NCBI RefSeq assembly: GCF_002008225.1
Contig: NZ_MRDH01000018.1
Coordinates: 1-64,000, forward strand
Reading direction: 5' to 3'
Source: Agrobacterium salinitolerans
GTDB taxonomy: Bacteria; Pseudomonadota; Alphaproteobacteria; Rhizobiales; Rhizobiaceae
Length of the DNA: 64,000 bases
This document shows, one piece after another, positions 18,018-29,472 of the stretch; position 1 is the first letter of the stretch; each line of letters begins with the position of its first letter. A model generated the notes under the pieces. That model was not told where the DNA came from. It saw only the letters and a program-made list of their open reading frames with translations, and made no database searches. Both the position numbers and the translations under genes were made by a program.

Positions 18018-19296
18018 TCACGTCCGTGTCTGGCCGGTGCCATGCACACGGTATTTGAACGATGTGAGCTGCTCGACGCCGACAGGACCGCGTGCATGCA
18101 TCTTGCCGGTGGCGATACCAATTTCCGCACCCATGCCGAATTCGCCGCCATCGGCAAACTGCGTGGAGGCATTATGCAGCAGAATGGCCGAATCGAGTTC
18201 GTTGAAGAACCGCGCGACCACCTCAGGGTCCTCAGCGATCACAGCCTCGGTGTGGTTGGACGAATAGGTGCCTATATGCTCGATCGCGCCCGAAATACCC
18301 TCCACCACGGCGACCGAAATGATCGCATCGAGATATTCGGTGCGCCAGTCCTCTTCCGTTGCCGGTGTGAGACCCGCCACCACATCGCGAACGGCCTGCG
18401 AACCGCGCACTTCGCAGCCAGCTTCGATGAGGGCTTTGACGAGCGGCGTAAGATGCGTGGAAATGGCAGCGGCGTCCACCAGCAATGTCTCTGCCGCGCC
18501 GCAAATGCCGGTGCGGCGCATCTTGGCATTGACGACGATACGTTTTGCCATGTCGAGATCGGCGGATTTGTCGATGTAGACATGACAAATACCTTCCAGA
18601 TGGGCAAAGACCGGCACACGGGCTTCCGACTGTACCCGCGTCACGAGACTTTTGCCGCCGCGCGGCACGATAACGTCAACCGTGCCGTTCAATCCGCTCA
18701 GAAGCGCTCCGACAGCGGCGCGGTCAGTCACCGGCACCAGCTGAATGGCATGCTCGGGGAGACCGGCGATCTTCAGCCCTTCCAAGAGGCAGGCATGGAT
18801 AGCACGCGATGAATGTTGCGAATCCGAGCCGCCGCGCAGGATGACGGCATTACCCGCCTTAAGGCACAATGCGCCGGCATCCGCCGTCACATTCGGACGG
18901 CTTTCGTAGATCACGCCGATGACGCCGAGCGGCGTGCGCACGCGCTCGATCTTCAGCCCATTGGGACGATCCCAGGCGGCGATGACTTCACCGACTGGAT
19001 CGGGCAGCGCCGCAACCGAACGGATGCCTTCGGCAATACCGGCGATCCTTGCATCGTTGAGGGTCAACCTGTCCACGAAGGAAGCGGCAAGGCCTGCGCT
19101 TTCCGCCGCAGCCAGATCTTTCCTGTTGGCGGCAAGGATCGCATCTCTGGATGCCTCGATGGCGGAGGCCATGGCAAGCAGCGCGCGGTTCTTCTGGTCT
19201 GCGCCGGCAATGGACAACGGTCGCGAAGCAGCTTTCGCCTGAGCGCCGATGGTGATCATCAGCGCGTCAATATCATGGCTTTGCTTCACGGCCTGT

Positions 19297-19304
<8 letters not shown>
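18018..19304 (-). CDS. proA: Gamma-glutamyl phosphate reductase
   Basis: A 427-residue aldehyde-dehydrogenase-fold enzyme that reduces gamma-glutamyl phosphate to glutamate semialdehyde in proline synthesis. The catalytic cysteine is in [15 protein letters not shown] and the NADP region in [26 protein letters not shown] is also typical. I choose ATG 19304 because GGATGAGG precedes it; the in-frame ATG at 19325 has no ribosome-binding site. The start overlaps the end of proB by eight bases, so the two subsequent pathway enzymes are translationally coupled. Confidence 0.95.
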
Positions 19305-21545
<2,241 letters not shown>

Positions 21546-21603
21546 CTATCGGTTTGCGGACGCAACAATCTTGCCGTTGCGTCGAACAAAAATATCGTCG
21601 TTT

Positions 21604-21632
21604 CGAATACAAGCGCTTCTTCACGAGGTCAA
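21604..21632 (-). promoter_or_regulatory. Probable obgE promoter
   Basis: On the minus strand TTGACC (21632-21627) is separated by exactly 17 bp from TATTCG (21609-21604), about 70 bases upstream of the obgE start. The -35 is strong and the -10 moderate, as is common in alphaproteobacteria. It would drive the long housekeeping operon. Confidence 0.5.
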
Positions 21633-21662
21633 AGACTATCGTGCGGGAAGCGCCCGCGTGAG

Positions 21663-21692
21663 ACAAGGCCGGTTTGCGGCAACCGGCCTTGT
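21663..21692. terminator. Hairpin after the GNAT pair
   Basis: A perfect 12-bp stem (21663-21674 with 21681-21692) with a six-base loop lies directly after the stop of the second GNAT gene and before the obgE promoter. The T-rich side (GTTTTGATT) is on the plus strand; the minus-strand side lacks a long T-run, so termination of the GNAT transcript may be only partial. Confidence 0.5.
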
Positions 21693-21700
21693 TTTGATTG

Positions 21701-22291
21701 TCAGCGGTGCTGCGGAACGAAATCCTCAGCCGTGATCGCCGTATCGATATGCGCCACCATCGCAGCACGCGCCGTGGCGTAAATCTGGTGGCAGCCGGTC
21801 ACCCGGAAGCCGAGTTTCTCCTGCACACGCAGCGAAGCGGGGTTATCCGCAAACACACCGGAATGAAGGGTCACCCCCGGCATGCGGCGGAAGAACCGCT
21901 CCACCACACCGGCCACCGCCTCGGTCATGTAACCCTTGCCCCAATAGAAGCGATTCATCCAGTAACCGAGGTGCCATTCTCCATGCCGCAATTCCACCGA
22001 GACGACACCGATCAGAGTATCGTCGCCGCAGGTAATGGCGAAATCCCAGTCGGGCAGCGTGCCGGACGTCCGCAACACCAACCATTCCAGCGCATCCTGC
22101 TTGTGGTACGGCGCGGGAACGCGGGCCAGCATCTTCGTTACGGCGAAATCGCCAAGCGATTCCGCAATGCTGCCGGCATCGGAAAGCCGTTGCGGTCGCA
22201 GCACCAGACGCCGCGTCTCGATGACGGGGCAGGGGCCGGGCGGAGCTACCGTCACGGCAGTCCGTCGTCGGGTCAGTTCGAGCGCACTCAT
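21701..22291 (-). CDS. GNAT family N-acetyltransferase (RimJ/RimL-like), second of pair
   Basis: A 196-residue acetyltransferase of the Acetyltransf_3 type: ETRRLVLRP at the start of the fold (about 25), GYWMNRFYWGKGYMTEA (acetyl-CoA loop region) and NPASLRVQEKLGFR near the C-terminus, the pattern of RimJ/RimL-like N-terminal protein acetyltransferases and relatives. Substrate unknown. The ATG at 22291 is chosen since it overlaps the stop of the upstream paralogue (ATGA) and the family sequence follows. A tandem duplicate relation to the upstream gene is evident from shared motifs. Confidence 0.85.
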   Translation of the reverse strand: MSALELTRRRTAVTVAPPGPCPVIETRRLVLRPQRLSDAGSIAESLGDFAVTKMLARVPAPYHKQDALEWLVLRTSGTLPDWDFAITCGDDTLIGVVSVELRHGEWHLGYWMNRFYWGKGYMTEAVAGVVERFFRRMPGVTLHSGVFADNPASLRVQEKLGFRVTGCHQIYATARAAMVAHIDTAITAEDFVPQHR

Positions 22292-22920
22292 CCCATGTCC
22301 CCCCAGCTCTTCAGCGAAACCCAGGTCTTGCGGTCCAGCCTGTACCATTCCACCGGCACCATGCCGCCAAGCGCCAGCGAACCGACCATGCCGGAACCCT
22401 GGAACTGGAAACCGCATTTCTGGATGACGCGGCGCGAGCCAATGTTGGTGACCCGGCAACGGGCGTCGATCTGGTCGATTTCACGGGTGCGGAAGGCCAT
22501 GTCGATCAGCGCATGCGCCGCTTCGGTCATGTAACCGTGGTTCCAGTAGGGTTCCCCCAGCCAGTAACCGATTTCCAGCGTCTTTTCGTCTTCCTGGGGT
22601 TCGAGCGCGCAGCAGCCCAGAAACTCGCCATTGTCCATGCGGGTAATCGCATAGACGCACTTGCCAATCTCGCCAGCTTTGGAGCGTCGCACAAAATCCG
22701 CGGCGTCTTTCGCCGTGTACGGGTGCGGCATACGCGACACCATGGTCGCGATATTGGCATTGTTGGCAAGATGGGCAAGGGCGTCGATGTCTTCTTCGTG
22801 AGGCTTGCGTAAGACCAGCCTCTGCGACAGTAAAACGGGGCAATCGCTCCTCGACCGATCGGGCCTCGGCCGCTCTTCGGGTGACCGTGATTGGTCAACC
22901 CTCAACAATTCAGCTTGCAT
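22288..22920 (-). CDS. GNAT family N-acetyltransferase (RimJ/RimL-like), first of pair
   Basis: A 210-residue acetyltransferase with SQRLVLRKPHEEDIDAL, GYWLGEPYWNHGYMTEAAHAL and NIGSRRVIQKCGFQ, the same architecture as the following gene but with a different N-terminus of ~28 residues. Proteins of this type acetylate protein N-termini or small metabolites; no specific substrate can be read. It begins just inside the L27 terminator region and is coupled by four bases to the second GNAT gene. Confidence 0.84.
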   Translation of the reverse strand: MQAELLRVDQSRSPEERPRPDRSRSDCPVLLSQRLVLRKPHEEDIDALAHLANNANIATMVSRMPHPYTAKDAADFVRRSKAGEIGKCVYAITRMDNGEFLGCCALEPQEDEKTLEIGYWLGEPYWNHGYMTEAAHALIDMAFRTREIDQIDARCRVTNIGSRRVIQKCGFQFQGSGMVGSLALGGMVPVEWYRLDRKTWVSLKSWGDMG

Positions 22921-22942
22921 GGTTCAGTCCCTCCATGAGGTT

Positions 22943-22980
22943 AAAGAAAAAGGGGAGTTGGGTGGTGCCCCATCTCCCCT
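22943..22980 (-). terminator. Terminator of the rplU-rpmA operon
   Basis: Stem 22951-22957 with 22974-22980 (AGGGGAG/CTCCCCT), extended by inner GGG/CCC pairs, is followed on the minus strand by TTTTTCTTTAA (22951-22941 region). It lies about 70 bases after the rpmA stop. Confidence 0.72.
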
Positions 22981-23051
22981 GTTTTCTTGACTGAACCTGA
23001 TACGTCTCAGCCGGGTCGATGGGACACCGGCTGCATATGACGCTTACCGGC

Positions 23052-23321
23052 TTATTCTGCGGCTTCCGCTTTCGGGGCCACGGATACGAATACGCGGCCA
23101 TTGGCCTTCGTACGGAAGTTCACGTTACCTGCGGTCAGTGCGAAAATCGTGTGGTCCTTGCCGATGCCAACATTGGCGCCCGGATGCCACTGCGTGCCGC
23201 GCTGGCGCAGAATAATGTTGCCTGGAATGACAGCTTCGCCGCCGAACTTCTTTACGCCAAGGCGCTTGGATTCGGAATCGCGACCGTTACGCGAGGAACC
23301 GCCAGCTTTTTTGTGTGCCAT
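23052..23321 (-). CDS. rpmA: 50S ribosomal protein L27
   Basis: An 89-residue basic protein beginning [20 protein letters not shown], the universal bL27 N-terminus that reaches the peptidyl-transferase centre, followed by [20 protein letters not shown]. No N-terminal cleavage extension is present, as expected outside Firmicutes. The C-terminus ends PKAEAAE. It lies 40 bp after rplU in the usual rplU-rpmA operon. Confidence 0.97.
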
Positions 23322-23361
23322 TGGAGTTCTCCTTTAAACCTTGTTTCCCGTGTCGCGCCGA

Positions 23362-23676
23362 TCAGGCAGCAACGATGTCCGTGATGCGGACGACAGTGTG
23401 ATGCTGACGATGGCCGCGCGAACGCTTGGAGTTCTGACGACGACGCTTCTTGAAGGCGATGACCTTCTTGCCGCGGTTGTGTTCGACAACTTCAGCCTTG
23501 ACGATGGCACCCTTGACAAAGGGTGCACCGAACTTGGCGTCGGCGCCTTCGCCAACAACGAGAACTTCGGTGAATTCTACAGTTGCGCCTGCCTCTGCTT
23601 CCAGCTTTTCGATGGTCAGCACGGCGTCGGCCGCTACGCGGTACTGCTTACCGCCGGTCTTGATGACTGCGAACAT
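23362..23676 (-). CDS. rplU: 50S ribosomal protein L21
   Basis: A 104-residue protein starting [14 protein letters not shown], the conserved bL21 N-terminus, with the 23S-rRNA-binding basic stretch [21 protein letters not shown] (residues about 70-90) near the C-terminus. It is normal length and is first in the rplU-rpmA operon. Confidence 0.97.
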   Translation of the reverse strand: MFAVIKTGGKQYRVAADAVLTIEKLEAEAGATVEFTEVLVVGEGADAKFGAPFVKGAIVKAEVVEHNRGKKVIAFKKRRRQNSKRSRGHRQHHTVVRITDIVAA

Positions 23677-24005
23677 TTTTTATCCTTTCATGTTCGTTCC
23701 GGCTCTGCCCGCAAATGCAAGCTGGCCGTCTTTTTATCAGTCGGAGTAGCGGAGATCCGTCAGGGCTGATGCCCCTTTGAATGTCTGCCGGTGAAACCGC
23801 CATTTGAAAGGCGGCATAAACAGAAGGCGCACTACGCCATCAATTTGGGTGCCGATTACGCGAGACGCCGGTTTATGTCAAGATGAAGACGGCCTGAAAA
23901 GTAACTGTAACGCCAAGAATTTCATGCTTTTTCGGCAGGTGCGGCAGTCAGGTCTCGAAATTTGTTCAGCAAGTGTTTATATGGGCCTTCCAACAAGGAG
24001 CAGAA
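23677..24005. other. 329-bp divergent spacer with probable rplU promoter
   Basis: The spacer separates rplU (leftward) from the zincin-like gene (rightward). On the minus strand TTGACA (23881-23876) precedes TAATCG (23858-23853) by 17 bp, a strong -35 with a weak -10, about 170 bases before rplU; this would leave a long leader that could carry ribosomal-protein feedback control. A T-rich minus-strand stretch is near 23730. No gene is seen. Confidence 0.4.
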
Positions 24006-24446
24006 ATGGCCCGCATAGACCAGACCGACGATTGGCGGGACCGCCACGCGCCGACACTTTCCGCCTTTGAGTCGCTGGCGATCGAGGCATATGGCCACCT
24101 GCCGGAAGAATTTCGCGCACTGACCAAGGATCTCATCATCGAGATCGCGGATTTTCCGACCGACGATGTGTTCGAGGACATGGCGCTCGAAACGCCCTTC
24201 GATCTTCTCGGATTGTTCGAGGGTCGCGGCATCTCCGAACGTTTCACGATGGAAACGGGCGAGATGGTGAACCGCATCACGCTTTATCGCCGCCCCATTC
24301 TCGATTATTGGGCCGAGAACGAGGAAACGCTGGGCGATATCATCACCCATGTCCTCATTCACGAAATCGGCCACCATTTCGGCCTGTCGGACGACGACAT
24401 GGAGCGGATTGAAGAAAGCGCCGACGAGGCCGCCGCCGAACGCTGA
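24006..24446 (+). CDS. Metallopeptidase-like zincin family protein
   Basis: A 146-residue protein with the zinc-binding signature HEIGHHFGLSDDDME near the C-terminus (about residues 120-134), the pattern of a small family of possibly zinc-dependent metallopeptidases (minimal gluzincin-like fold). The rest is acidic and helical (PEEFRALTKDLIIEIADFP). The ATG at 24006 has AGGAG upstream; an in-frame ATG at 23973 has none. Substrate and role are unknown; it stands alone. Confidence 0.82.
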   Translation: MARIDQTDDWRDRHAPTLSAFESLAIEAYGHLPEEFRALTKDLIIEIADFPTDDVFEDMALETPFDLLGLFEGRGISERFTMETGEMVNRITLYRRPILDYWAENEETLGDIITHVLIHEIGHHFGLSDDDMERIEESADEAAAER

Positions 24447-24464
24447 TCGGGGCGGCTGCCGCAG

Positions 24465-24671
24465 CTATTGCTCGCCGAGCTTCATGTCTGGATGGTATTC
24501 CTTGCCCTCGACGACCTTGGTCACGGCCTGTCCGCAATGCATGACGCCGGCTGCAGCGTTAAAGGCGTAGCTTGGCGAACCCGCCAGTTCCCAGCCCTTG
24601 TTCAGAGCTTCGGTAACGCGATGACAAAATTTGGCGTCGTCGGGACCGGTTATGAAACGATAGACCTTCAC
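24465..24671 (-). CDS. DUF1737 small protein
   Basis: A 68-residue protein (MKVYRFITGPDDAKFCHRVTEALNKGW...) matching the short DUF1737 domain, seen alone or fused to other domains in proteobacteria and without assigned function. The pattern is a strand, a helix (FCHRVTEALNKGWEL), then WELAGSPSYAFN. It overlaps the end of the upstream CitE-like gene by four bases (ATGA), so it is translated from the same mRNA and may work with it. Confidence 0.8.
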   Translation of the reverse strand: MKVYRFITGPDDAKFCHRVTEALNKGWELAGSPSYAFNAAAGVMHCGQAVTKVVEGKEYHPDMKLGEQ

Positions 24672-25579
24672 GTCTTATTTGCCTCTCTTTGTGCGATGAT
24701 ATCGGCCATGGCGACCAGCCTCTCGGCTTCCGCCACATGCAGCCGCTCGATCATGCGTCCATTCATGTTGATGACGTTCAATTCCACAGATTCGGGTTTT
24801 GCGAAAGCGGCAATGATCTCGCGGGCTTCCGCAACCGCTGCCTCGTCCGGGGCGAAGCGCCGGTTGGCCGGCTCGATCTGTGCCGGGTGGATCAGCATCT
24901 TGCCATCGAACCCCATGGCGCGACCCTGCTCACATTCGGCTTCGAAAGCGGCGATATCGCGGAAATCGTTCGAGACGCTGTCGATGACATCCAGACCATA
25001 GGCACGGGCGGCAAGCACCACCTGCATCATCCAGGGTACGAGATAAGTGCGTCCGGGAAGGGCCGGCACCCGCGTTTCCTTGCGCAGGTCGTTGAGCCCG
25101 ATGACAAAAGCCGAAAGCCTCGCATCCGGCGTATGGGCCGCGTCAGCAATCGAGGCGGCATTCAGGACACCAAGCGGCGTTTCGATCATCGCCCAGATTT
25201 TCAGGTGCTCCGGCACATCCGCCTCGGCCAGAAGATCGGCCACATCGTGAATATCGGCCGGCTGCTCCACCTTCGGCAAAAGAATTGCATCCGGCCGGCA
25301 GGAAAGCACAAGCTGCAAATCCGCCTTACCGTCGGGCGTGGAAAGCGGGTTGATGCGGATAATGATCTCGCCCGCTGCAAAGGGCGCTTGCGAAAACAGC
25401 TTTTGCAGATTGTCCCGCGCCTCGTCCTTCATCCCGGGCGCGACCGAATCCTCCAGATCGAAGATCACTCCGTCACAATCGAGATCGCGGATTTTTTCCA
25501 CTGCCCGGACATTGATGGCCGGCACGGAGAGCAACGAACGACGTGGTCTCACAAGAATATTTTCTGAAAAACTGACCAT
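24668..25579 (-). CDS. HpcH/HpaI-citrate lyase beta-like CoA-ester lyase
   Basis: A 303-residue TIM-barrel protein of the CitE-like family: RRSLLSVPA (phosphate/CoA-binding N-terminus), DLEDSVAP (Mg2+-binding DLEDSV motif), IRINPLSTP, LLPKVE and IWAMIETPLGVL, and FDGKMLIHPAQIE near the C-terminus. Free-standing CitE-like proteins include malyl-CoA/citramalyl-CoA lyases and thioesterases; no citrate lyase alpha or gamma genes are here, so it is not a citrate lyase subunit. Exact substrate unknown. It is coupled to the DUF1737 gene. Confidence 0.86.
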   Translation of the reverse strand: MVSFSENILVRPRRSLLSVPAINVRAVEKIRDLDCDGVIFDLEDSVAPGMKDEARDNLQKLFSQAPFAAGEIIIRINPLSTPDGKADLQLVLSCRPDAILLPKVEQPADIHDVADLLAEADVPEHLKIWAMIETPLGVLNAASIADAAHTPDARLSAFVIGLNDLRKETRVPALPGRTYLVPWMMQVVLAARAYGLDVIDSVSNDFRDIAAFEAECEQGRAMGFDGKMLIHPAQIEPANRRFAPDEAAVAEAREIIAAFAKPESVELNVINMNGRMIERLHVAEAERLVAMADIIAQREANKT

Positions 25580-25688
25580 GCCGCACTTGTGTCAAGCTTT
25601 TGTGACATCTGCAAGCTGACAATCCACTGAATCCTCTTGCAAGCCGGAAGAAGAAGGCCCACATTCGTCTGGAAAGAAAGGTTGAATC

Positions 25689-25919
25689 ATGCAAGGCATC
25701 CGTTCATTTTTCATCGCCGCCTCCGGTATCGCAATTTTGGCCATGGCGGCTCTTTTCACGGCGTCGCTCACGGTGGCTTTCATCGGCATACTCGCCGTTC
25801 TCAGTGCAGCCCGAATTTTGTCGGCGCGCCTGAAGCCAGCTCCCATTCCGGTCAAGACCCGCAACCAGCGCGACATGCGCGTCTGGAACGACGGTAAGGG
25901 CACCATTATCGATCTCTAA
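25689..25919 (+). CDS. Small membrane protein, unknown function
   Basis: A 76-residue protein with one long or two short hydrophobic helices (residues about 5-48) and a short hydrophilic tail ending RDMRVWNDGKGTIIDL. The ATG is preceded by an AAGAAAGG purine run. Not recognised as any named family; the last sixteen residues look conserved-like (charged, ordered) and could be a cytoplasmic interaction segment. It stands between a divergent CitE-like gene and leuD. Confidence 0.62.
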   Translation: MQGIRSFFIAASGIAILAMAALFTASLTVAFIGILAVLSAARILSARLKPAPIPVKTRNQRDMRVWNDGKGTIIDL

Positions 25920-26079
25920 GATCGGTTAGCCGAGAAAAACGCCGGTGCGCCACATATGGCGTACCGAAGAACGGGTGTTTGCGCTTCTAAAGTTCCGCGT
26001 TTTAGAGTATTTTGAGGCCTGAACGCCGGGAAGCCGCTGCTGGCTCTGAACCCGTCATCGGAAATACGGAAAGCGACAG

Positions 26080-26685
26080 ATGGAAAAATTCACCAAGCTG
26101 ACGGGCGTCGCCGCGCCCATGCCAGTGGTCAATATCGACACCGATATGATCATTCCGAAAGACTATCTGAAAACCATCAAGCGCACCGGCCTTGGCAAGG
26201 GCCTTTTTGCCGAGTCGCGTTATCTCGAAGATGGTTCGCCCAATCCGGATTTCGTACTGAACAAGCCCGCTTATCAGAACGCCCAAATTCTTGTCGCGGG
26301 TGACAATTTCGGCTGCGGCTCGTCACGCGAACATGCGCCATGGGCGCTTCTCGATTTCGGCATCCGCTGCGTGATCTCCACCAGCTTCGCCGATATCTTC
26401 TACAATAACTGTTTCAAGAACGGCATCCTGCCTGTCGTCGTCAGCCCCGAGAACCTCGAAAAGCTGCTGGACGACGCCTCGCGCGGCTCGAACGCCGTTC
26501 TCTCCATCGATCTGGAGCGCCAGGAAATCAGCGGCCCCGATGGCGGCACGATTTCCTTCGAGATCGACGAATTCAAGCGGCACTGCATGCTGAACGGTCT
26601 CGACGATATAGGCCTGACTCTGGAACATGCCGGCGCCATCGACACGTTCGAAAAGGCAAACGCCTCGGTCCGCCCCTGGGCCTGA
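26080..26685 (+). CDS. leuD: 3-isopropylmalate dehydratase small subunit
   Basis: A 201-residue swivel-domain subunit that with LeuC isomerises 2- to 3-isopropylmalate in leucine synthesis. Visible motifs are [14 protein letters not shown] (18-31), [17 protein letters not shown] and [16 protein letters not shown]. The length is that of the full proteobacterial LeuD. leuC is not in the window; leuB follows after a terminator. The ATG has a GGAAAG-like site upstream. Confidence 0.95.
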   Translation: MEKFTKLTGVAAPMPVVNIDTDMIIPKDYLKTIKRTGLGKGLFAESRYLEDGSPNPDFVLNKPAYQNAQILVAGDNFGCGSSREHAPWALLDFGIRCVISTSFADIFYNNCFKNGILPVVVSPENLEKLLDDASRGSNAVLSIDLERQEISGPDGGTISFEIDEFKRHCMLNGLDDIGLTLEHAGAIDTFEKANASVRPWA

Positions 26686-26704
26686 CCACATTTCCGCTCT
26701 TCAA

Positions 26705-26744
26705 AAAAGCCGATCCCGTACCAAACCGTACCGGATCGGCTTTT
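26705..26744. terminator. Bidirectional terminator between leuD and leuB
   Basis: A 12-bp perfect stem (26705-26716 with 26733-26744, AAAAGCCGATCC/GGATCGGCTTTT) ending in T-runs on both strands, with a partly self-complementary loop. It separates leuD from leuB, so leuB needs its own promoter in 26745-26907. Confidence 0.78.
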
Positions 26745-26907
26745 GCTTTGCTTGAAAAGCCCCTGAGGCGGAGATAAGAAGCCCTCGATCCCGTCCGGCC
26801 GCGATACGACTTCTCATGTGCAGGGCGGAAAAGAGTTTGACGCCGCGTTCGCCGCAATCGAAAACCCTTCGTGATGTTTTCCGGCGCGCCGCCCAAGGAG
26901 GGTTCTC

Positions 26908-28020
26908 ATGACAGTCCGTTCGCTTTTCCTGCTGCCCGGTGACGGTATCGGCCCCGAAGCCATGGCTGAGGTCCGCAAGCTGATCGAATATATGAACAGC
27001 GCGCACAATGCCGGTTTCACCGTTTCGGAAGGCCTCGTCGGCGGTTCCGCTTACGACGCGCATGGCGTGGCGATTTCCGATGCGGACATGGAAAAGGCGC
27101 TTGCCGCCGATGCAATCCTGTTCGGTGCCGTTGGCGGCCCGAAGTGGGACGGCGTTCCCTATGAGCATCGCCCGGAAGCGGGTCTGCTGCGCCTGCGCAA
27201 GGACCTCGAACTATTCGCCAACCTGCGCCCTGCCATCTGCTATCCGGCGCTCGCCGCCGCCTCCTCGCTGAAGCCGGAACTGGTCGAGGGTCTCGATATC
27301 CTCATCGTCCGCGAACTGACCGGCGGCGTCTATTTCGGTGAGCCGAAGCAGATCATCGATCTCGGCAATGGCCAGAAGCGCGGCATCGACACGCAGATCT
27401 ACGACACTTTCGAGATCGAGCGTATCGCCAGCGTCGCCTTCGAACTGGCCCGCACCCGCGATAACCGCGTCTGCTCGATGGAAAAGCGCAACGTCATGAA
27501 ATCCGGCGTGTTGTGGAACCAGGTGGTCACCGAAACCCACGCCGCCAAGTACAAGGACGTTCAGCTGGAGCATATGCTGGCGGATGCCGGCGGCATGCAG
27601 CTGGTGCGCAAGCCCAAGCAGTTCGACGTGATCGTCACCGACAACCTCTTCGGCGACATGCTCTCTGACGTCGCCGCCATGCTCACCGGCTCGCTCGGCA
27701 TGCTGCCGTCCGCTTCGCTCGGCGCGCCTGACGCCAAGACCGGCAAGCGCAAGGCCATGTATGAGCCGGTCCACGGCTCGGCCCCTGACATTGCCGGCAA
27801 GGGCATCGCGAACCCCATCGCCATGATCGCGTCCTTCGCCATGTGCCTGCGTTATTCGTTCAACATGGTGGATGAGGCAACGAAGCTCGAAACAGCGATC
27901 GCAAACGTGCTCGACAAGGGCATCCGCACCGCCGACATCATGGCGGAGGGCAGCCGCCAGGTCGGTACCTCCGAAATGGGCGACGCGGTTCTTGCCGAAT
28001 TCAAGGCGCTTTCGGCGTAA
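26908..28020 (+). CDS. leuB: 3-isopropylmalate dehydrogenase
   Basis: A 370-residue isocitrate/isopropylmalate dehydrogenase: [14 protein letters not shown] at the N-terminus, substrate arginines in [31 protein letters not shown], the Asp triad region [20 protein letters not shown] and the NAD site [17 protein letters not shown]. It oxidises and decarboxylates 3-isopropylmalate to 2-oxoisocaproate. AAGGAGGG precedes the ATG closely. The 3' end overlaps the convergent peroxidase gene by 20 bases. Confidence 0.96.
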   Translation: MTVRSLFLLPGDGIGPEAMAEVRKLIEYMNSAHNAGFTVSEGLVGGSAYDAHGVAISDADMEKALAADAILFGAVGGPKWDGVPYEHRPEAGLLRLRKDLELFANLRPAICYPALAAASSLKPELVEGLDILIVRELTGGVYFGEPKQIIDLGNGQKRGIDTQIYDTFEIERIASVAFELARTRDNRVCSMEKRNVMKSGVLWNQVVTETHAAKYKDVQLEHMLADAGGMQLVRKPKQFDVIVTDNLFGDMLSDVAAMLTGSLGMLPSASLGAPDAKTGKRKAMYEPVHGSAPDIAGKGIANPIAMIASFAMCLRYSFNMVDEATKLETAIANVLDKGIRTADIMAEGSRQVGTSEMGDAVLAEFKALSA

Positions 28021-29251
28021 CGCCTGACGAATCCGGCTGGGCAGTCGGCGCGTTCGTCTGCCCATCTTCCTTCGGCAAAAGATGCTCATATCTTTTGTCA
28101 GTCAGAGTCTTCAGAAAGGCGACGATGGCGTCCACACGCTTGTCGTCCAGCGCCGGCGCGGATGTCAGTTCCGCCATGGCGATATTTTCAGGCACTTCCG
28201 GCGCATCCCACGTCTTGCCCGTTTCCGGATTGATCTGGCGGCTCGGCTTCTTGCTTTTATATTTCACGTAAAACAGCACCACCGTGCGCAAATCCTTGAA
28301 CACGCCATTATGCATGTAAGGACCGGTGACGGCGACATTGCGCAGCGTTGGCACCTTGAACTTGCCACGCTGGGAGGCATCGCCGGCAACTTCGGGATTT
28401 TGCGCCAGTCCCAGATCAACCGCGCCCGGTTTGGAGCCGTTTGCAGCCCGGACCGACGTATTGGCGGGAACCCCGATGTTGAAATATTTGTGGTTGGTGA
28501 AGAGGCCGTCTTCCAGACCCTTGGCGCCACGGATTTCATGGCATGTATTGCAATTGGTGAATTGCGTCGAGGAGATCAGGACCCGGCCCAGCTCTTCCTG
28601 ATCGGTCAGCTTCTCCTCGCCGCGAAGGAAGCGGTCATATTTGGAATCGAAGGTGGAGAACTCGTACGAGCGCTCGAAGCTCGCAAGCGCCTTGGTCATT
28701 GCGGCATAGGCGATCTCGTCGCTCTCAAAAACATCCTTGCCGAACTGCGTGCCGAAAGCCGCGACATAATCCGGGTTTTCCCTGAGCCGTTTGACGACCG
28801 AGGCCTTGTCCGGCATGCCCATTTCGAGGGGATTGAGCGGCGGACCGCCCGCCTGATCTTCCAGCAGGGAGGCGCGGCCATCCCAGAACTGCCCGCCGAC
28901 ATACTCTCCCGCCGCATTCCTGCCGAAGGGCGGCGTAAACCTAGCATAAGCTGCAGTCGGCGCGTTGCGGTCGCCCAGCGAAATGCCGTCATCGCCGACA
29001 GATACGTCCCGCCCGACCTTGTCGCTCTCCCGCGCATCGGAAAAACCGGCAGCCTGCATATGGCAAGTGGAACAGGCCATGGTGCGGTTCATCGAAAGGT
29101 TGGGATCGTCGAATAGCGCCGCACCGAGCTTTTCCAGCGTTGCGTAATCTTCACCGCCGTGGGCAGCCATACCATCGACACCGGGGCCCAAGAGGGCCAG
29201 CAGAATGGATGCGGCACAAGCAGCGGAGACAAAAAATCCGGGTTTCATCAT
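28001..29251 (-). CDS. Di-haem cytochrome c peroxidase (CcpA/MauG family)
   Basis: A 416-residue exported protein: signal peptide (1 to about 28), then the di-haem peroxidase fold with two CxxCH haem sites, Cys60-Cys63-His64 ([12 protein letters not shown]) and a second near residue 236 (CNTCHEIRG). It would reduce hydrogen peroxide to water in the periplasm with electrons from cytochrome c. The C-terminal ~40 residues are a polar tail. An imperfect palindrome CTATA-N8-TATAG at 29374-29391 upstream may be regulatory. It ends 20 bases inside leuB, tail to tail. Confidence 0.9.
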   Translation of the reverse strand: MMKPGFFVSAACAASILLALLGPGVDGMAAHGGEDYATLEKLGAALFDDPNLSMNRTMACSTCHMQAAGFSDARESDKVGRDVSVGDDGISLGDRNAPTAAYARFTPPFGRNAAGEYVGGQFWDGRASLLEDQAGGPPLNPLEMGMPDKASVVKRLRENPDYVAAFGTQFGKDVFESDEIAYAAMTKALASFERSYEFSTFDSKYDRFLRGEEKLTDQEELGRVLISSTQFTNCNTCHEIRGAKGLEDGLFTNHKYFNIGVPANTSVRAANGSKPGAVDLGLAQNPEVAGDASQRGKFKVPTLRNVAVTGPYMHNGVFKDLRTVVLFYVKYKSKKPSRQINPETGKTWDAPEVPENIAMAELTSAPALDDKRVDAIVAFLKTLTDKRYEHLLPKEDGQTNAPTAQPDSSGVTPKAP

Positions 29252-29472
29252 CGATAGGCACGCTCGATATAAATGCGCGAGGGCAGGTTCGGACCGGGAC
29301 GTATGAAGCGGCTTTCGATCCGGCTGGCTTCACCGAACATGGATCACGGCAGACACCTCCGCTCTTCCATGCCCTATAAAGAAATCTATAGCACTTTCCT
29401 GTGGGCCAAGCCTACAAACTTTCGCAGCTTTGTCCACTTTGCCGCAGGTCCACGGACAACACCCGGAAACGA

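Noticed and set aside
29374-29391. CTATA-N8-TATAG palindrome upstream of the di-haem peroxidase as an Irr site
   Set aside because: It does not match the TTTAGAA-type element well enough; kept only as a note in the gene entry.
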